From positions 1-64,000 of the forward strand of contig NZ_BOOW01000016.1 in the NCBI RefSeq assembly GCF_016863435.1: a DNA stretch of 64,000 bases, in the 5' to 3' direction. Each line of letters opens with the position of its first letter. Position 1 is the first letter of the stretch. Position numbers and translations under genes: made by a program. Of the stretch, positions 19,092 to 29,031 are shown one piece after another. The notes beneath the pieces are model-generated. The model was not told where the DNA came from and did no database searches. It saw only the letters and a list, made by a program, of their open reading frames with translations. This stretch comes from Sinosporangium siamense. GTDB lineage: Bacteria; Actinomycetota; Actinomycetes; Streptosporangiales; Streptosporangiaceae.

Positions 19092-19988
19092 GTGCTCTCC
19101 AGCTACCTCGCGCACCTGTCGGTGGAGAGGGGGCTGTCCGCCAACACGCTCGCCTCCTACCGCAGGGACCTGCGGCGTTATCTCCAGCATCTGTCGGGCC
19201 TCGGCCGCCTCTCCCTGGGCGGGGTGGTCGAGGCCGACGTGTTGTCCTTCCTGGCGGCGCTGCGTGAGGGCGACGACGATCATCCGGCTCTCGCGCCGGG
19301 GTCGGCGGCCAGGGCGGCTTCCGCCGTACGCGGTCTGCACCGTTTCGCCCTGCGGGAGGGGCTGACCGAGACCGATCCCGCCGGGTCGGTGCGCCCGCCG
19401 CGGCAGCTCCGCCGGCTGCCCAAGGCGATCACGGTCGACGAGGTGGAGCGGCTGATCGCCGCCTCGGGCCCTGACGGGGCACCGCTGACGCTGCGCAACC
19501 GGGCGCTTCTGGAGCTTCTGTACGGCACGGGCGCGCGCATATCCGAGGCCGTCGGGCTGGCCGTGGACGATCAGGAGGACGCTGAGGTACGGCTGACGGG
19601 CAAGGGGGGACGCACCCGTGTGGTGCCGCTTGGGCGATATGCGAGGGGAGCCGTGGATTCCTACCTTGTGCGTGGAAGGCCGTCATTGGCCGCTCACGGG
19701 CGTGGAACGTCGGCTTTGTTCCTCAATGCCCGGGGCGGGCGTTTGACCCGTCAGGGGGCCTGGGAGGTGCTTCAGGCGGCTGCTGAGCGCGCCGGACTCG
19801 ATGGGATTTCCCCACATATATTGCGTCATTCGTTTGCAACGCACCTCCTAGATGGAGGTGCTGACGTTAGGGTGGTTCAGGAGCTGCTTGGCCATGCCTC
19901 AGTGAGCACCACTCAGGTCTACACTCTGGTGACGGTTGATCGACTCCGCGAGGTTTACGCGGCCACGCACCCGCGTGCGCTGCGTTGA
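19092..19988 (+). CDS. xerD: site-specific tyrosine recombinase XerD
   Basis: 298 residues from GTG 19092. XerD resolves chromosome dimers at dif with XerC. The N-terminal SAM-like domain ([23 protein letters not shown]) is followed by a catalytic domain with Arg in [12 protein letters not shown], Lys in [39 protein letters not shown] and the nucleophile Tyr at its end. The perfect ribosome site GGAGGAGG (19061-19068) is 23 bases before GTG 19092 but only five before an in-frame CTG at 19074, which would give [14 protein letters not shown], so the true start may be CTG. Confidence 0.95.
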   Translation: MLSSYLAHLSVERGLSANTLASYRRDLRRYLQHLSGLGRLSLGGVVEADVLSFLAALREGDDDHPALAPGSAARAASAVRGLHRFALREGLTETDPAGSVRPPRQLRRLPKAITVDEVERLIAASGPDGAPLTLRNRALLELLYGTGARISEAVGLAVDDQEDAEVRLTGKGGRTRVVPLGRYARGAVDSYLVRGRPSLAAHGRGTSALFLNARGGRLTRQGAWEVLQAAAERAGLDGISPHILRHSFATHLLDGGADVRVVQELLGHASVSTTQVYTLVTVDRLREVYAATHPRALR

Positions 19989-20106
19989 TCCGCTGCGCTC
20001 AGCACGACTAGGCGGCGGGATGGGCGTGCCTCCTTGCCGCTTACGTGCTGACGCCATAGTGTCCGTCCGGACGGTCCGGTTCGGGGCCGTCAGGGAGGTT
20101 CATCTG

Positions 20107-21063
20107 GTGACTCTGACCACCGGCGGTTCTGCTCGGGGCGCGACCTCGGGCAACCCCGATAATCCCTGGGGCGACTCCAAGACCGCCGCAGCTCCGAGCG
20201 GCGGCAGCCTTGGTCCCACCGGGCGCCCTCGCCCGATGTTCCCCGAGCCGAGGCCACGGCTGACCCACGGACCTGCCCGGGTCGTCGCCATGGTCAACCA
20301 GAAGGGCGGGGTCGGCAAGACCACGACCACCATCAACCTGGGCGCCGCCCTGGTCGAATGCGGGCTCAAGGTGCTGCTCGTCGACTTCGACCCGCAGGGA
20401 GCGCTCTCGGTCGGTCTTGGGATCAACCCGCTCCAACTCGACCTCACGGTCTACAACCTGCTCATGGAGCGCGGGATCACCGCCGAAGAGGTGCTGCTCA
20501 AGACCAACGTCGACGGGCTCGACCTGCTCCCCAGCAACATCGACCTATCCGCGGCAGAAGTGCAGCTCGTCACCGAGGTCGCCCGCGAGCAGGTCCTCGG
20601 GCGTGTGATCAAGCCCCTCCTGCCCGACTACGACGTCTGCCTGATCGACTGCCAGCCGTCCCTCGGCCTGCTCACGATCAACGCGCTGGCCTGCGCCCAC
20701 GGCGTCATGGTGCCGCTTGAGTGCGAGTTCTTCGCGCTGCGCGGCGTCGCGCTGCTCATGGACACGATCATCAAGGTGCAGGAGCGCATCAACGAGGACC
20801 TCGAGATCGAAGGCCTCCTCGCCACCATGTACGACGCGCGCACCCTCCACGGCCGCGAGGTCCTCGCCCGTGTGGTGGAGGCGTTCGGCGACAAGGTGTT
20901 CCACACTGTGATCAATCGCACGGTTCGTTTTCCCGACGCCACGGTCGCGGGCGAGCCGATCACGAGCTTCGACCCCTCCTCCCTCGGCGCCAACGCCTAT
21001 CGCGAGCTCGCCAGGGAAGTGCTTTTCCGGTGGGACGCGGAGGAGCACGCGCAGCCCGAGTGA
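20107..21063 (+). CDS. ParA/Soj-family chromosome-partitioning ATPase
   Basis: 318 residues from GTG 20107 (GGGAGG upstream). A 55-residue Gly/Pro/Ser-rich N-terminal extension precedes the deviant Walker A VNQKGGVGKTTTTINLGAAL (about 64-83), then LLVDFDPQGALSVGLG and CLIDCQPSLGLLTINAL. No ParB gene is adjacent; it lies just before scpA/scpB, the known arrangement for the second ParA paralogue of actinomycetes. This suggests a role with the SMC-ScpAB condensin rather than a canonical parABS locus (inference). Confidence 0.92.
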   Translation: MTLTTGGSARGATSGNPDNPWGDSKTAAAPSGGSLGPTGRPRPMFPEPRPRLTHGPARVVAMVNQKGGVGKTTTTINLGAALVECGLKVLLVDFDPQGALSVGLGINPLQLDLTVYNLLMERGITAEEVLLKTNVDGLDLLPSNIDLSAAEVQLVTEVAREQVLGRVIKPLLPDYDVCLIDCQPSLGLLTINALACAHGVMVPLECEFFALRGVALLMDTIIKVQERINEDLEIEGLLATMYDARTLHGREVLARVVEAFGDKVFHTVINRTVRFPDATVAGEPITSFDPSSLGANAYRELAREVLFRWDAEEHAQPE

Positions 21064-21156
21064 GGGCTTCCCATCGGCGGGGGTGTTTCGTGTGGGCGGT
21101 GAGCCGGGTGCTCGCCGCCCTGTTCTAATGGCGGGGCGGGCGCGCCCGTCCGTCGT

Positions 21157-21189
21157 GTACGGCAGAGCCCGGCCGGGCTTCCGCCGTAC
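21157..21189. terminator. palindromic hairpin between parA-like gene and scpA
   Basis: GTACGGCagAGCCCGG followed immediately by CCGGGCTtcCGCCGTAC: two seven-base arms each side of a two-base mismatch. It probably ends parA transcription or acts as a repeat element; its half GTACGGC-RG-A is also found in other spacers of the window. Confidence 0.6.
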
Positions 21190-21276
21190 GCCGCCCGGCC
21201 GGTGCCGGGATTGACATCCCCGGCGCTCGGGCCCGACTGAGGGTCATGCGAGGGCCGGCTGAGAGACAATGGGCAG

Positions 21277-22101
21277 GTGACCGAGCAGACCGCGATCGAT
21301 CCCGATGCCTTCCTGGTGCACCTGGATGTCTTCGAGGGGCCGTTCGACCTGCTGCTCGGCCTCATCGCCAAGCACAAGCTGGACATCACCGAGGTCTCCC
21401 TCCACAAGGTCACCGACGAGTTCATCGCGCACATCCGTGCCCGCGGCTCCGAGTGGGATCTCGATCAGGCCAGCCACTTCCTCCTTGTCGCCGCCACCCT
21501 GCTCGACCTCAAGGCCGCCCGGCTGCTGCCCACCGGCGAGGTCGAGGACGAGGAGGATCTCGCGCTGCTGGAGGCCCGCGACCTGCTGTTCGCCCGGCTG
21601 CTGCAATATCGCGCGTACAAGGAGGTCGCCAAGGTCTTCTCCGCGCGTATGGCGGAGGAGGCCCTGCGGTTCCCCCGCGTGGTGCCCATGGAGGCGCCCT
21701 TCGCGGATCTGCTGCCCGATCTGATCCTCGGCATCGGTCCCGATCAACTCGCCAAGATCGCCGCCCGGGCCTTCACCCCGAAGGCGCCGCCGACGGTCTC
21801 GATCACACACATCTATCAACCGATCGCCAGTGTCCGCGAACATGCGGCTATCCTTGTGTCGCGCCTTCGGCGCATGCGCCGAGCGACCTTCCGGGCCCTG
21901 ACCGCCGACTGCGACGGCACCCACGAGGTCATCGCACGTTTTTTGGCCGTCCTGGAGCTGTTCCGGGAGGCCGCGGTCTCCTTTGAGCAGCTTGAGCCGC
22001 TGGGGGAGCTGCACGTGACCTGGACCGGCACCGATGACGGAGAGGTCCTGGTGGGCGACGACTACGACGAGAGCGCGGGGAAGGGACCGGCCGATGAGTG
22101 A
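21277..22101 (+). CDS. scpA: segregation and condensation protein A
   Basis: 274 residues from GTG 21277. This is the kleisin subunit of the bacterial SMC complex, bridging SMC heads with ScpB. Typical N-terminal kleisin signature FEGPFDLLLGLIAKHKLDIT, then DLDQASHFLLVAATLLDLKAARLLP and a C-terminal winged-helix segment. The acidic region EVEDEEDLALLEARDLLFARL is family-typical. It overlaps scpB by eight bases. Confidence 0.95.
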   Translation: MTEQTAIDPDAFLVHLDVFEGPFDLLLGLIAKHKLDITEVSLHKVTDEFIAHIRARGSEWDLDQASHFLLVAATLLDLKAARLLPTGEVEDEEDLALLEARDLLFARLLQYRAYKEVAKVFSARMAEEALRFPRVVPMEAPFADLLPDLILGIGPDQLAKIAARAFTPKAPPTVSITHIYQPIASVREHAAILVSRLRRMRRATFRALTADCDGTHEVIARFLAVLELFREAAVSFEQLEPLGELHVTWTGTDDGEVLVGDDYDESAGKGPADE

Positions 22102-22900
22102 CGTCCACAATGGCGCCCCTGCCCCGGTCAAGCCTGCCCCGCAGCACGAGGCGGCCGGTCCTGAGGCGGCCCCCCGGGTTGAATGGGCCCGTGAATCGGC
22201 CCGTGAGTCGGCCCGTGAGGCAACGCGGATTGGGTCGGCCCAGGTTGAGTCGGCTCGTGAGTCGGCCCGTGAGTCGGTCCAGGTTGAGCCGGTTCGTGAG
22301 TCGGCCGAGCGTGACGCAACGCGGCGTAGCGCCGGTCGGCCGGAGGGTGACGATCTCGACCCCGGGCTTCGGCAGGGGCTTGAGGCGATCTTGCTCGTGG
22401 CCGACGAGCCGGTGAGCGAAATGAGCCTGGCCACGGCGCTGGAGCGTCCCACACGCGAGATCACGATGGCTCTTCGCCGGTTGGCGAAGGAATACACCGA
22501 TGAGGGACGCGGTTTCGATTTGAGAGAGGTGGCCGGTGGCTGGCGGTTTTACACGCGAGCCGAGTGTGCGCCCCTCGTGGAGCGATTTGTGCGGGACGGT
22601 CAGCAGACCCGGCTGACCCAGGCCGCACTTGAGACCCTGGCAGTTGTGGCCTACCGCCAGCCGGTGAGCCGGGCCAGGGTCGCAGCTGTGCGCGGCGTCA
22701 ACAGTGACGGCGTCATGCGCACCCTGGTGGCGAGGGGGCTGGTCGAAGAGGCCGGCCACGATCCGGAGAGCCAGGCGGTGCTCTACCGCACGACGGCGTT
22801 CTTCCTGGAGCGGCTGGGCCTGCGGGATCTCGGGGAGTTGCCCGAGCTCGCCCCCTTCCTGCCCGACGATGTGGAAACCCTTGAGGAGCAGAACAAGTGA
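22094..22900 (+). CDS. scpB: segregation and condensation protein B
   Basis: 268 residues from ATG 22094. The conserved winged-helix pair starts at about residue 95: LRQGLEAILLVADEPVSEMS, REVAGGWRFYTRAECAPLVE and TQAALETLAVVAYRQPVSRA. The N-terminal 90 residues are a low-complexity extension of repeated ESARE/VESARES units and prolines, absent from short ScpB proteins, probably disordered. It is part of a tightly overlapped scpA-scpB-rluB operon. Confidence 0.94.
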   Translation: MSDVHNGAPAPVKPAPQHEAAGPEAAPRVEWARESARESAREATRIGSAQVESARESARESVQVEPVRESAERDATRRSAGRPEGDDLDPGLRQGLEAILLVADEPVSEMSLATALERPTREITMALRRLAKEYTDEGRGFDLREVAGGWRFYTRAECAPLVERFVRDGQQTRLTQAALETLAVVAYRQPVSRARVAAVRGVNSDGVMRTLVARGLVEEAGHDPESQAVLYRTTAFFLERLGLRDLGELPELAPFLPDDVETLEEQNK

Positions 22901-25068
22901 TGAGCAGAGGCACCCCGTCCGGTGATGGACGCGGTCAGGGACGCACCGGTGGAGCGCCGCGCGGCGGCTCCCGGGCGATAGGCGCGGGGCGCGGCGGTCA
23001 GCGCGCCGGACGCGGACAGAGCGAGGGCCGGGGGCGGTCCTTCGACGGGGGCGGCCGTTTCGGCCGCTCCGACAGCGGCGGCTTCGGCCGCTCGGGCGGT
23101 GAGCGTGGCGGTCGCGACGAGCGTGGCGGTCGCGACGAGCGTGGCGGTCGCGACGCCGGGCGTTCCGGCGGCGACCGCGACGGTCTGCGCGCGGGACGCG
23201 GCGGCCGGCCCACCGGCGGCGGTCGTCCTGAGGGCGGCTGGGGCCGCTCCGACCGCGACGGTGACCGCGGTGGCCGGGGATTCGACCGCGACCGGGCCGG
23301 TTCGGGCCGGGGCGGTCCGGGGGGCGGCGGTTTCCGCGGCTCCGACGGTGGACGCGGCTCCGACGGTGGGGCCCGCGGCGACAGGGGCAGATACGGCGCG
23401 GGCCGTGACGACGCGCGAGGCGGGCGTCCGGGCGGTTTCGACCGTGACCGCGGCCGTCCAGGTGGATTCGACCGCGATCGAGGTGGCTCGCGCGGGTCCG
23501 AAGGCGACAGGGGCAGGCACGGCGCGGGCCGTGACGACGCGAGGGGTGGCCGTTCGGGCGGTTTCGACCGTGACCGGAGTGGCTCCGGTGGTTTCGACGG
23601 TGACCGCGGCCGTTCGGGTGGTTTCGACCGTGACCGGGGTGGTTTCGGGGCGGACCGGGGCTCGGGGGGCCGTTTCGGCTCCGGCCAGGGCGACCGCCGA
23701 GGCGGGTCCGACCGGGACCGGGGCGGGTTCCGCCCCGACCGTGATCGTGATGACTTCAGGTCAAGGTCGGGTGAGCGTGGTTCCTTCCGCTCCGACCGTG
23801 ACGGCGGCCGGGCCGGGTTCGGCCGCGACCGCGACGGCGGCCGTGAGGGCGGCGGTTTCCGCTCCGAGCGCGACGGCGGTCGCGCGGGTGGTTTCGGCGA
23901 CCGCGGCCGTGACGGGCTGCACGCCGGGCGCGGCGGTGGCCGTGCGGGCGGCGGCTTCCGCGACGGCGGGGACGACCGTGGCGCGGGGCGGTCCCGCGGC
24001 TCGTTCGACGGCGGCGAGCGGCGCGAGGGAGGCTTCCGCAACGACCGGGACGATCGGGGCGGGTTCGACCGCGGCCGTTCCGGCGGCGCCTCGGCCGGAT
24101 CGGGCGCCCGCGGCGGCTCCCGGGAGCGTTACGGCAGGTCGGCCAGGCGTGACGAGGTCATGACGATCGGCGACAGCCGCACCGGATCTCGCTTCGGCGG
24201 CCCGGCCAGAGGCGGCGCCGGCAAGGGAACGCCCAGGGACCGCACCCAGCCCGCCAACCCCTTCAAAACCGCACGTCAGCCTCGCCGGGACCCGGAGTTC
24301 TACCCGGAGGGCTACACCGACGACCGTGACACCACCGAGGTGCCGGACGGCGTGCGGCTGCAGAAGGTCCTCGCGCAGGCGGGTGTGGCGAGCCGCCGCG
24401 CCTGCGAGGAGATGATCGGCGAGGGCCGGGTCACCGTCGAAGGCCAGGTGGTGCGCCGCTTCGGCGCGAAGGTCGACCCCGCCAAGCAGGTCATCCACGT
24501 CGACGGCAAGCGCATCCCGACCGCTCCCGACCTGGTCTACTACGCGCTCAACAAGCCCATCGGCGTCGTCAGCACGATGGAGGACCCTGCGGGCCGCCCG
24601 TGCCTGGCGGACTTCGTGCAGGATCTCGCGGTGCGCATGTTCCACGTGGGGCGTCTCGACACCGAGACCGAGGGGCTCCTGCTGTTCACCAACGACGGTG
24701 AGCTGGCGCACAAGCTGACCCATCCGAGTTTCGGTGTGAGCAAGAAATACTGGGCGAAGGTCCCCGGCCCGATCCCGCGTGATCTCGGCCGGCGGCTGAA
24801 GAAGGGCATCGACCTGGAGGACGGCCTGGCCAAGGCCGACGACTTCTCGATCGTTCAGGAGCACGGCCAGCAGGCGTTGGTCGAGGTCGTCTTGCACGAG
24901 GGGCGCAAGCACATCGTGCGGCGTTTGCTTGAGGAAAGCGGCCATCCGGTCATCGACCTGGCGCGCATCGAATTCGGACCGATCAAGCTGGGCCGGTTGA
25001 AGCCGGGCACGCTCAGGACCCTTTCCGTGAAGGAAGTCGGTGATCTTTACGCCGCGGTCGGCATGTAA
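22900..25068 (+). CDS. rluB: RluB/RsuA-family pseudouridine synthase with giant RGG-type N-terminal tail
   Basis: 722 residues; ATG 22900 shares its A with the scpB stop. The C-terminal 250 residues are a complete large-subunit rRNA pseudouridine synthase: S4 domain VRLQKVLAQAGVASRRACEE, then NKPIGVVSTMEDPAGRPCL, catalytic aspartate in GRLDTETEGLLLFTNDG, and EGRKHIVRRLLEESGHPV. The preceding 430 residues are almost wholly Gly, Arg, Asp, Phe and Ser in GGFDRDRGG-like units, resembling RGG RNA-binding disordered tails and far longer than the usual extension. It likely modifies 23S rRNA; the tail may bind RNA or promote condensation (inference). Apparent reading frames on the other strand are artefacts of the repeat. 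Confidence 0.92.
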   Translation: MSRGTPSGDGRGQGRTGGAPRGGSRAIGAGRGGQRAGRGQSEGRGRSFDGGGRFGRSDSGGFGRSGGERGGRDERGGRDERGGRDAGRSGGDRDGLRAGRGGRPTGGGRPEGGWGRSDRDGDRGGRGFDRDRAGSGRGGPGGGGFRGSDGGRGSDGGARGDRGRYGAGRDDARGGRPGGFDRDRGRPGGFDRDRGGSRGSEGDRGRHGAGRDDARGGRSGGFDRDRSGSGGFDGDRGRSGGFDRDRGGFGADRGSGGRFGSGQGDRRGGSDRDRGGFRPDRDRDDFRSRSGERGSFRSDRDGGRAGFGRDRDGGREGGGFRSERDGGRAGGFGDRGRDGLHAGRGGGRAGGGFRDGGDDRGAGRSRGSFDGGERREGGFRNDRDDRGGFDRGRSGGASAGSGARGGSRERYGRSARRDEVMTIGDSRTGSRFGGPARGGAGKGTPRDRTQPANPFKTARQPRRDPEFYPEGYTDDRDTTEVPDGVRLQKVLAQAGVASRRACEEMIGEGRVTVEGQVVRRFGAKVDPAKQVIHVDGKRIPTAPDLVYYALNKPIGVVSTMEDPAGRPCLADFVQDLAVRMFHVGRLDTETEGLLLFTNDGELAHKLTHPSFGVSKKYWAKVPGPIPRDLGRRLKKGIDLEDGLAKADDFSIVQEHGQQALVEVVLHEGRKHIVRRLLEESGHPVIDLARIEFGPIKLGRLKPGTLRTLSVKEVGDLYAAVGM

Positions 25069-25121
25069 CCTGGCGCGTTAGGCCGAGTTCATATGGGAAC
25101 TGCGCGATGAAAGGGGACAAA

Positions 25122-25481
25122 GTGGTGCGAGCTATTCGTGGGGCCATTCAGGTCGCCGCCAATGACCGAGACTCCATCCTTTCGGGGACCACCGAGCTGG
25201 TGACTGCGGTCATGGAGCGCAACCAGCTCACGACCGACGACGTGATCAGCGTCATCTTCACCTGCACCCTCGACCTCACCGCGGAGTTCCCGGCCCTGGC
25301 CGCGCGCAAGCTCGGCTTCCACGACGTGCCGCTCATCTGCTCCACCGAGATCGACGTGCCGGGGTCGATGCCCCGCGTCGTCCGCCTGATGGCCCATGTC
25401 GCCACCGACAAGCCGCGTCAGGAGATCCAGCATGTCTACCTCCGGGGCGCCGCGGCGCTCCGGGTGGACATCGCACAGTAA
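25122..25481 (+). CDS. aroH: chorismate mutase, AroH type
   Basis: 119 residues from GTG 25122; AGGGGA lies at 25112-25117, so the ATG at 25107 is inside the ribosome site and less likely. The product VVRAIRGAIQVAANDRDSIL is the standard AroH N-terminus, with TELVTAVMERNQL, VIFTCTLDLTAEFPALAARK and ICSTEIDVPGSMPRVVR. It converts chorismate to prephenate in the cytoplasm, directly supplying the tyrA product downstream. Confidence 0.93.
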   Translation: MVRAIRGAIQVAANDRDSILSGTTELVTAVMERNQLTTDDVISVIFTCTLDLTAEFPALAARKLGFHDVPLICSTEIDVPGSMPRVVRLMAHVATDKPRQEIQHVYLRGAAALRVDIAQ

Positions 25482-25546
25482 GACCAGCAATCCACATCGC
25501 CCGGTCATCCACCCCTTGGGCGCGAGCAAGCGAGGAAAGTCCTGCC

Positions 25547-26662
25547 ATGACGGTCAGCTCAGTGCTTGACCCCTCGGAGGCGAGAGACGAGATCAGTTCC
25601 GTCCTTGTCGTCGGCACCGGCCTGATCGGCACGTCGGTGGCGCTGGCCGTGCGCCGCCACGGCGTGAAGGTCCTGCTGGCCGACCGCGATCCATCGGCGG
25701 TACGGCTGGCGCGTGAGCTTGGCGCGGGGGAGGAGTGGGAGCCGGGGCGGACCGCCGACCTGGCCGTGATCGCGGTGCCGCCGCAGGTGGTCGCGCGTCA
25801 GCTGCTTGAGCTGCAGAAAGAGGGCGCGGCCCGCTTCTACACCGACGTGGCCAGCGTGAAGGCGCTGCCCATCGCGCTGGCGGAGGAGCTCGGCTGCGAC
25901 ATGAGCGCATACGTCGCCGGGCACCCGCTCGCCGGCCGGGAGAAGTCGGGCCCCGGGGCCGCCCGGGCCGACCTGTTCCTAGGCCGGCCGTGGGCGCTCT
26001 GCCCCACCGAGCGCACCGCACCCGAGGCGCTGCGCGCGGCCCTGGCGCTCACCGTGTTGTGCGGCGGCAACGCCGTCGAGGTGGACGCCGCGGCGCACGA
26101 CGAGGCCGTGGCCGTCATCTCGCACGCGCCGCACGTCGCGGCGTCGGCGGTGGCGGCACGCCTGGTCGACGCCACCGACACCGCGCTCGGCCTCGCCGGG
26201 CAGGGGGTGCGTGACGTCACCCGGGTCGCGGGCGGCGACCCGGCCCTCTGGCTCGGCATCCTGTCGGGCAACGCCCGGCCCGTCGCCGCGGTGCTGGAGG
26301 CCGTCGCGGCCGACCTCGCGGGCGCGGCGCGGGCGCTGCGGGCGCTCGACGCCGGTGAGGAGCCGGCGGGGGAGAAGCTGACCGGGCTGCTCTCCCGGGG
26401 GGTGACCGGTCACGGGCGCATTCCCGGCAAGCACGGCGGTCCCGCCCCGGCCTACGTGGTGGTGCAGGTCGTCGTGGGCGACCGTCCCGGTGAGCTCGCC
26501 AGGTTGTTCCAAGTGGCAGACGGGATCGGGGTCAACATCGAGGACGTGCGGCTGGAGCACGCCCCGGGTCTCCCCGTCGGTGCGGCCGATCTCTATGTGC
26601 AGCCGGAGGCGGCGGCGCCGCTGTCCGAGGCGCTCCGGGCTCACGGGTGGCACGTGCCTTAG
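25547..26662 (+). CDS. tyrA: prephenate dehydrogenase
   Basis: 371 residues. It oxidatively decarboxylates prephenate to 4-hydroxyphenylpyruvate with NAD(P)+. The Rossmann motif VLVVGTGLIGTSVALAVRRH is at the N-terminus, with YVAGHPLAGREKSGP and SHAPHVAASAVAARLVDA in the catalytic region. A C-terminal ACT domain (VVVQVVVGDRPGELARLFQV) from about residue 300 suggests feedback control by tyrosine. It follows the chorismate mutase gene, giving two consecutive steps. Confidence 0.95.
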   Translation: MTVSSVLDPSEARDEISSVLVVGTGLIGTSVALAVRRHGVKVLLADRDPSAVRLARELGAGEEWEPGRTADLAVIAVPPQVVARQLLELQKEGAARFYTDVASVKALPIALAEELGCDMSAYVAGHPLAGREKSGPGAARADLFLGRPWALCPTERTAPEALRAALALTVLCGGNAVEVDAAAHDEAVAVISHAPHVAASAVAARLVDATDTALGLAGQGVRDVTRVAGGDPALWLGILSGNARPVAAVLEAVAADLAGAARALRALDAGEEPAGEKLTGLLSRGVTGHGRIPGKHGGPAPAYVVVQVVVGDRPGELARLFQVADGIGVNIEDVRLEHAPGLPVGAADLYVQPEAAAPLSEALRAHGWHVP

Positions 26663-26763
26663 CGGGCTTGTGCCGTACTCCGCGATCAGCGAAATACTCA
26701 AGGGGACGAGGAAAGCGCATAACCTCGTCTGCGGACATTTGACTAAAGGGAGCAGGGAGAGCC

Positions 26764-27420
26764 GTGACCGCACTGGTCGTCGCCATGGACGGGCCTTCGG
26801 GATCGGGCAAGTCGAGCGCGTCGCGTGGGGTGGCCCGCGCGCTGGGGTTGCGTTATCTCGACACCGGGGCGATGTATCGCGCGATCACCTGGTGGGTGCT
26901 GCGCGAGGGCATCGACCTGACCGACCCCGGGATGATCGCAGCCAGGGCGGAGGAGCCGGTGCTCCAGGTCGGCACCGACCCGGTGGCCCCCACGATCGGC
27001 GTCGACGGCGTCGACGTGGCCGGGCCGATCCGTAGCGCCGAGGTGACGGCGGCGGTGAGCGCGGTCAGTGCGGTGCCGGAGGTGCGGCGACGGCTCGTGG
27101 CCGAGCAGCGCGAGATCATCGGCGCGGGCGACATCGTGGTCGAAGGGCGCGACATCGGCACCGTGGTGGCGCCGGACGCGCAGCTCAAGGTTTATCTTGT
27201 GGCCAGTGCCCACGCCCGCGCCACCCGCCGAGCGGCCGAGGTGGCGGGCAGCACCCTTGAGGCGCAGCGCGCCGACATGGCCCGCCGCGACCACCTCGAC
27301 TCCACCAGGGTCACCGACCCCCTCGCGATGGCGTCCGACGCCGTCGAACTCGACACCACCGCGCTCAACCTCGACGAGGTGATCGCGGAGATACTCCGAC
27401 TTATTAAGGAACGCACGTGA
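26764..27420 (+). CDS. cmk: cytidylate kinase
   Basis: 218 residues from GTG 26764. Phosphorylates CMP/dCMP with ATP. P-loop [36 protein letters not shown], the CMP-binding insert, [20 protein letters not shown] and the lid region [20 protein letters not shown] are all present. Its TGA overlaps the GTG of der by 4 bp, the usual actinobacterial cmk-der coupling. Confidence 0.96.
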   Translation: MTALVVAMDGPSGSGKSSASRGVARALGLRYLDTGAMYRAITWWVLREGIDLTDPGMIAARAEEPVLQVGTDPVAPTIGVDGVDVAGPIRSAEVTAAVSAVSAVPEVRRRLVAEQREIIGAGDIVVEGRDIGTVVAPDAQLKVYLVASAHARATRRAAEVAGSTLEAQRADMARRDHLDSTRVTDPLAMASDAVELDTTALNLDEVIAEILRLIKERT

Positions 27421-28841
27421 CCGCCGAGAGCGACTACGACGACAGCGGCTGGATCGCTGCCGAACTCGCCGGGATGGAGGACGAGCGCGAGGCCGCCGAG
27501 GCCGATGCGGGGCCGCTGCCCGTCGTCGCCGTCGTGGGCAGGCCCAACGTCGGCAAATCCACCCTGGTCAACCGCATTCTCGGCCGCCGCGAGGCGGTCG
27601 TCGAGGATGTGCCGGGGGTGACGCGGGACCGGGTGACCTACGAGGCGTCCTGGCGTGGGCGCAGGTTCACCCTCGTCGACACCGGCGGGTGGGACCCCGA
27701 CGCGACGGGCATGGCCCAGCGCATCGCCGAACACGCCCAGATCGCTGCCGAACTCGCCGACGTCATCCTGTTCGTGGTGGACGCCACGGTGGGCATCACC
27801 GACTCCGACCAGGCCGTGTCGGGTGTGCTCCGCCGTTCAGGCAAGCCGATCGTGCTCGCCGCCAACAAGGTCGACGACCAGCGGGCCGAGCTTGAGGCCA
27901 ACGTGTTGTGGTCGCTCGGCCTGGGCGAGCCCTACCCCGTGTCGGCCCTGCACGGACGGGCCAGCGGCGACCTGCTCGACGTCGTGCTGGAGGCGCTGCC
28001 CGAGGCACCGCCGCAGCGCTTCGGCGCCGAACGCGGCCCGCAGCGCATCGCGCTCGTGGGCAAACCCAACGTGGGCAAGTCGTCCCTGCTCAACAAGCTG
28101 GCGGGGGAGGAGCGTGTGCTGGTCGACCCGATGGCGGGCACCACACGCGACCCGGTCGACGAGCTGATCGAGCTCGGCGGCAAGACCTGGCGCTTCGTCG
28201 ACACCGCGGGCATCCGCCGGCGCGAGCGCGAACTCCAGGGCGCCGACTTCTACGCCGGCATGCGCACCAAGTCCGCGCTTGAGCGGTCGGAGGTCGCCGT
28301 CGTGCTGATCGACGCGAGCGACACCCTCACCGAGCAGGACCTCCGCATCCTGTCGATGGTGATCGAGTCGGGCCGGGCCATGGTCGTCGCCTTCAACAAG
28401 TGGGACCTGGTCGACGAGGACCGGCGCTACTACCTGGAGAAGGAGATCGACCGCCAGCTCGCCCGGGTGCCATGGGCGTTGCGGGTCAACATCTCCGCCA
28501 AGACCGGGCGCCATGTGGACAGGCTGGTGCCGGCCATCGAGCGGGCGCTGGAGTCGTGGCGCACCCGCGTGCCGACAGGACGGCTCAACTCGTTCATCAC
28601 CGAGCTCGTCCAGCAGACGCCGCCGCCGGTCCGCAGTGGCAAGCAGCCCAAGATTCTCTTCGCGACCCAGGCCGCGGTGGAGCCGCCCAAGTTCGTGCTC
28701 TTCACCTCGGGGTTCCTGGAGGAGCAATACCGCCGCTTCATCGAGCGGCGCATCCGCGAGGACTTCGGCTTCGCGGGCAGCCCCATCTCGCTCACCATGA
28801 AGATCCGGGAGAAGCGGGGCGGGAGCGCAAAGAAGAAGTAA
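27417..28841 (+). CDS. der: ribosome biogenesis GTPase Der (EngA)
   Basis: 474 residues. Two tandem G domains: [20 protein letters not shown] with DTGGW and NKVD, and [20 protein letters not shown] with DTAG and NKWD, followed by a C-terminal KH-like domain ([15 protein letters not shown]). Der assists 50S subunit assembly. It has a short acidic N-terminal extension typical of actinobacteria and a lysine-rich tail. It is the last gene of the plus-strand block. Confidence 0.97.
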   Translation: MTAESDYDDSGWIAAELAGMEDEREAAEADAGPLPVVAVVGRPNVGKSTLVNRILGRREAVVEDVPGVTRDRVTYEASWRGRRFTLVDTGGWDPDATGMAQRIAEHAQIAAELADVILFVVDATVGITDSDQAVSGVLRRSGKPIVLAANKVDDQRAELEANVLWSLGLGEPYPVSALHGRASGDLLDVVLEALPEAPPQRFGAERGPQRIALVGKPNVGKSSLLNKLAGEERVLVDPMAGTTRDPVDELIELGGKTWRFVDTAGIRRRERELQGADFYAGMRTKSALERSEVAVVLIDASDTLTEQDLRILSMVIESGRAMVVAFNKWDLVDEDRRYYLEKEIDRQLARVPWALRVNISAKTGRHVDRLVPAIERALESWRTRVPTGRLNSFITELVQQTPPPVRSGKQPKILFATQAAVEPPKFVLFTSGFLEEQYRRFIERRIREDFGFAGSPISLTMKIREKRGGSAKKK

Positions 28842-29031
28842 TTGAGGGGCTACCTAGGGTCTGACTGTGTGTAATCATGGAAACGTGAATCGTCGCTCTA
28901 GGTCACGTGGTGGAGTCGGCCGCAAGGCCGTCGCGGCCCCACCATGTCCCCTCATTCGGCCCTCCACGGCCGGCACGCCGTAAGGCTGCCCGACGGCCGG
29001 CGGTGTGACCGTCCGGCACGCCTCACGGCAA

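Noticed and set aside
22998-24163. Long open frames antisense and in other frames of the RGG tail
   Set aside because: Products are Pro/Arg or Ala/Val/Thr low-complexity shadows of the GGXDRD repeat; the sense frame joins a complete pseudouridine synthase and the scpB stop.
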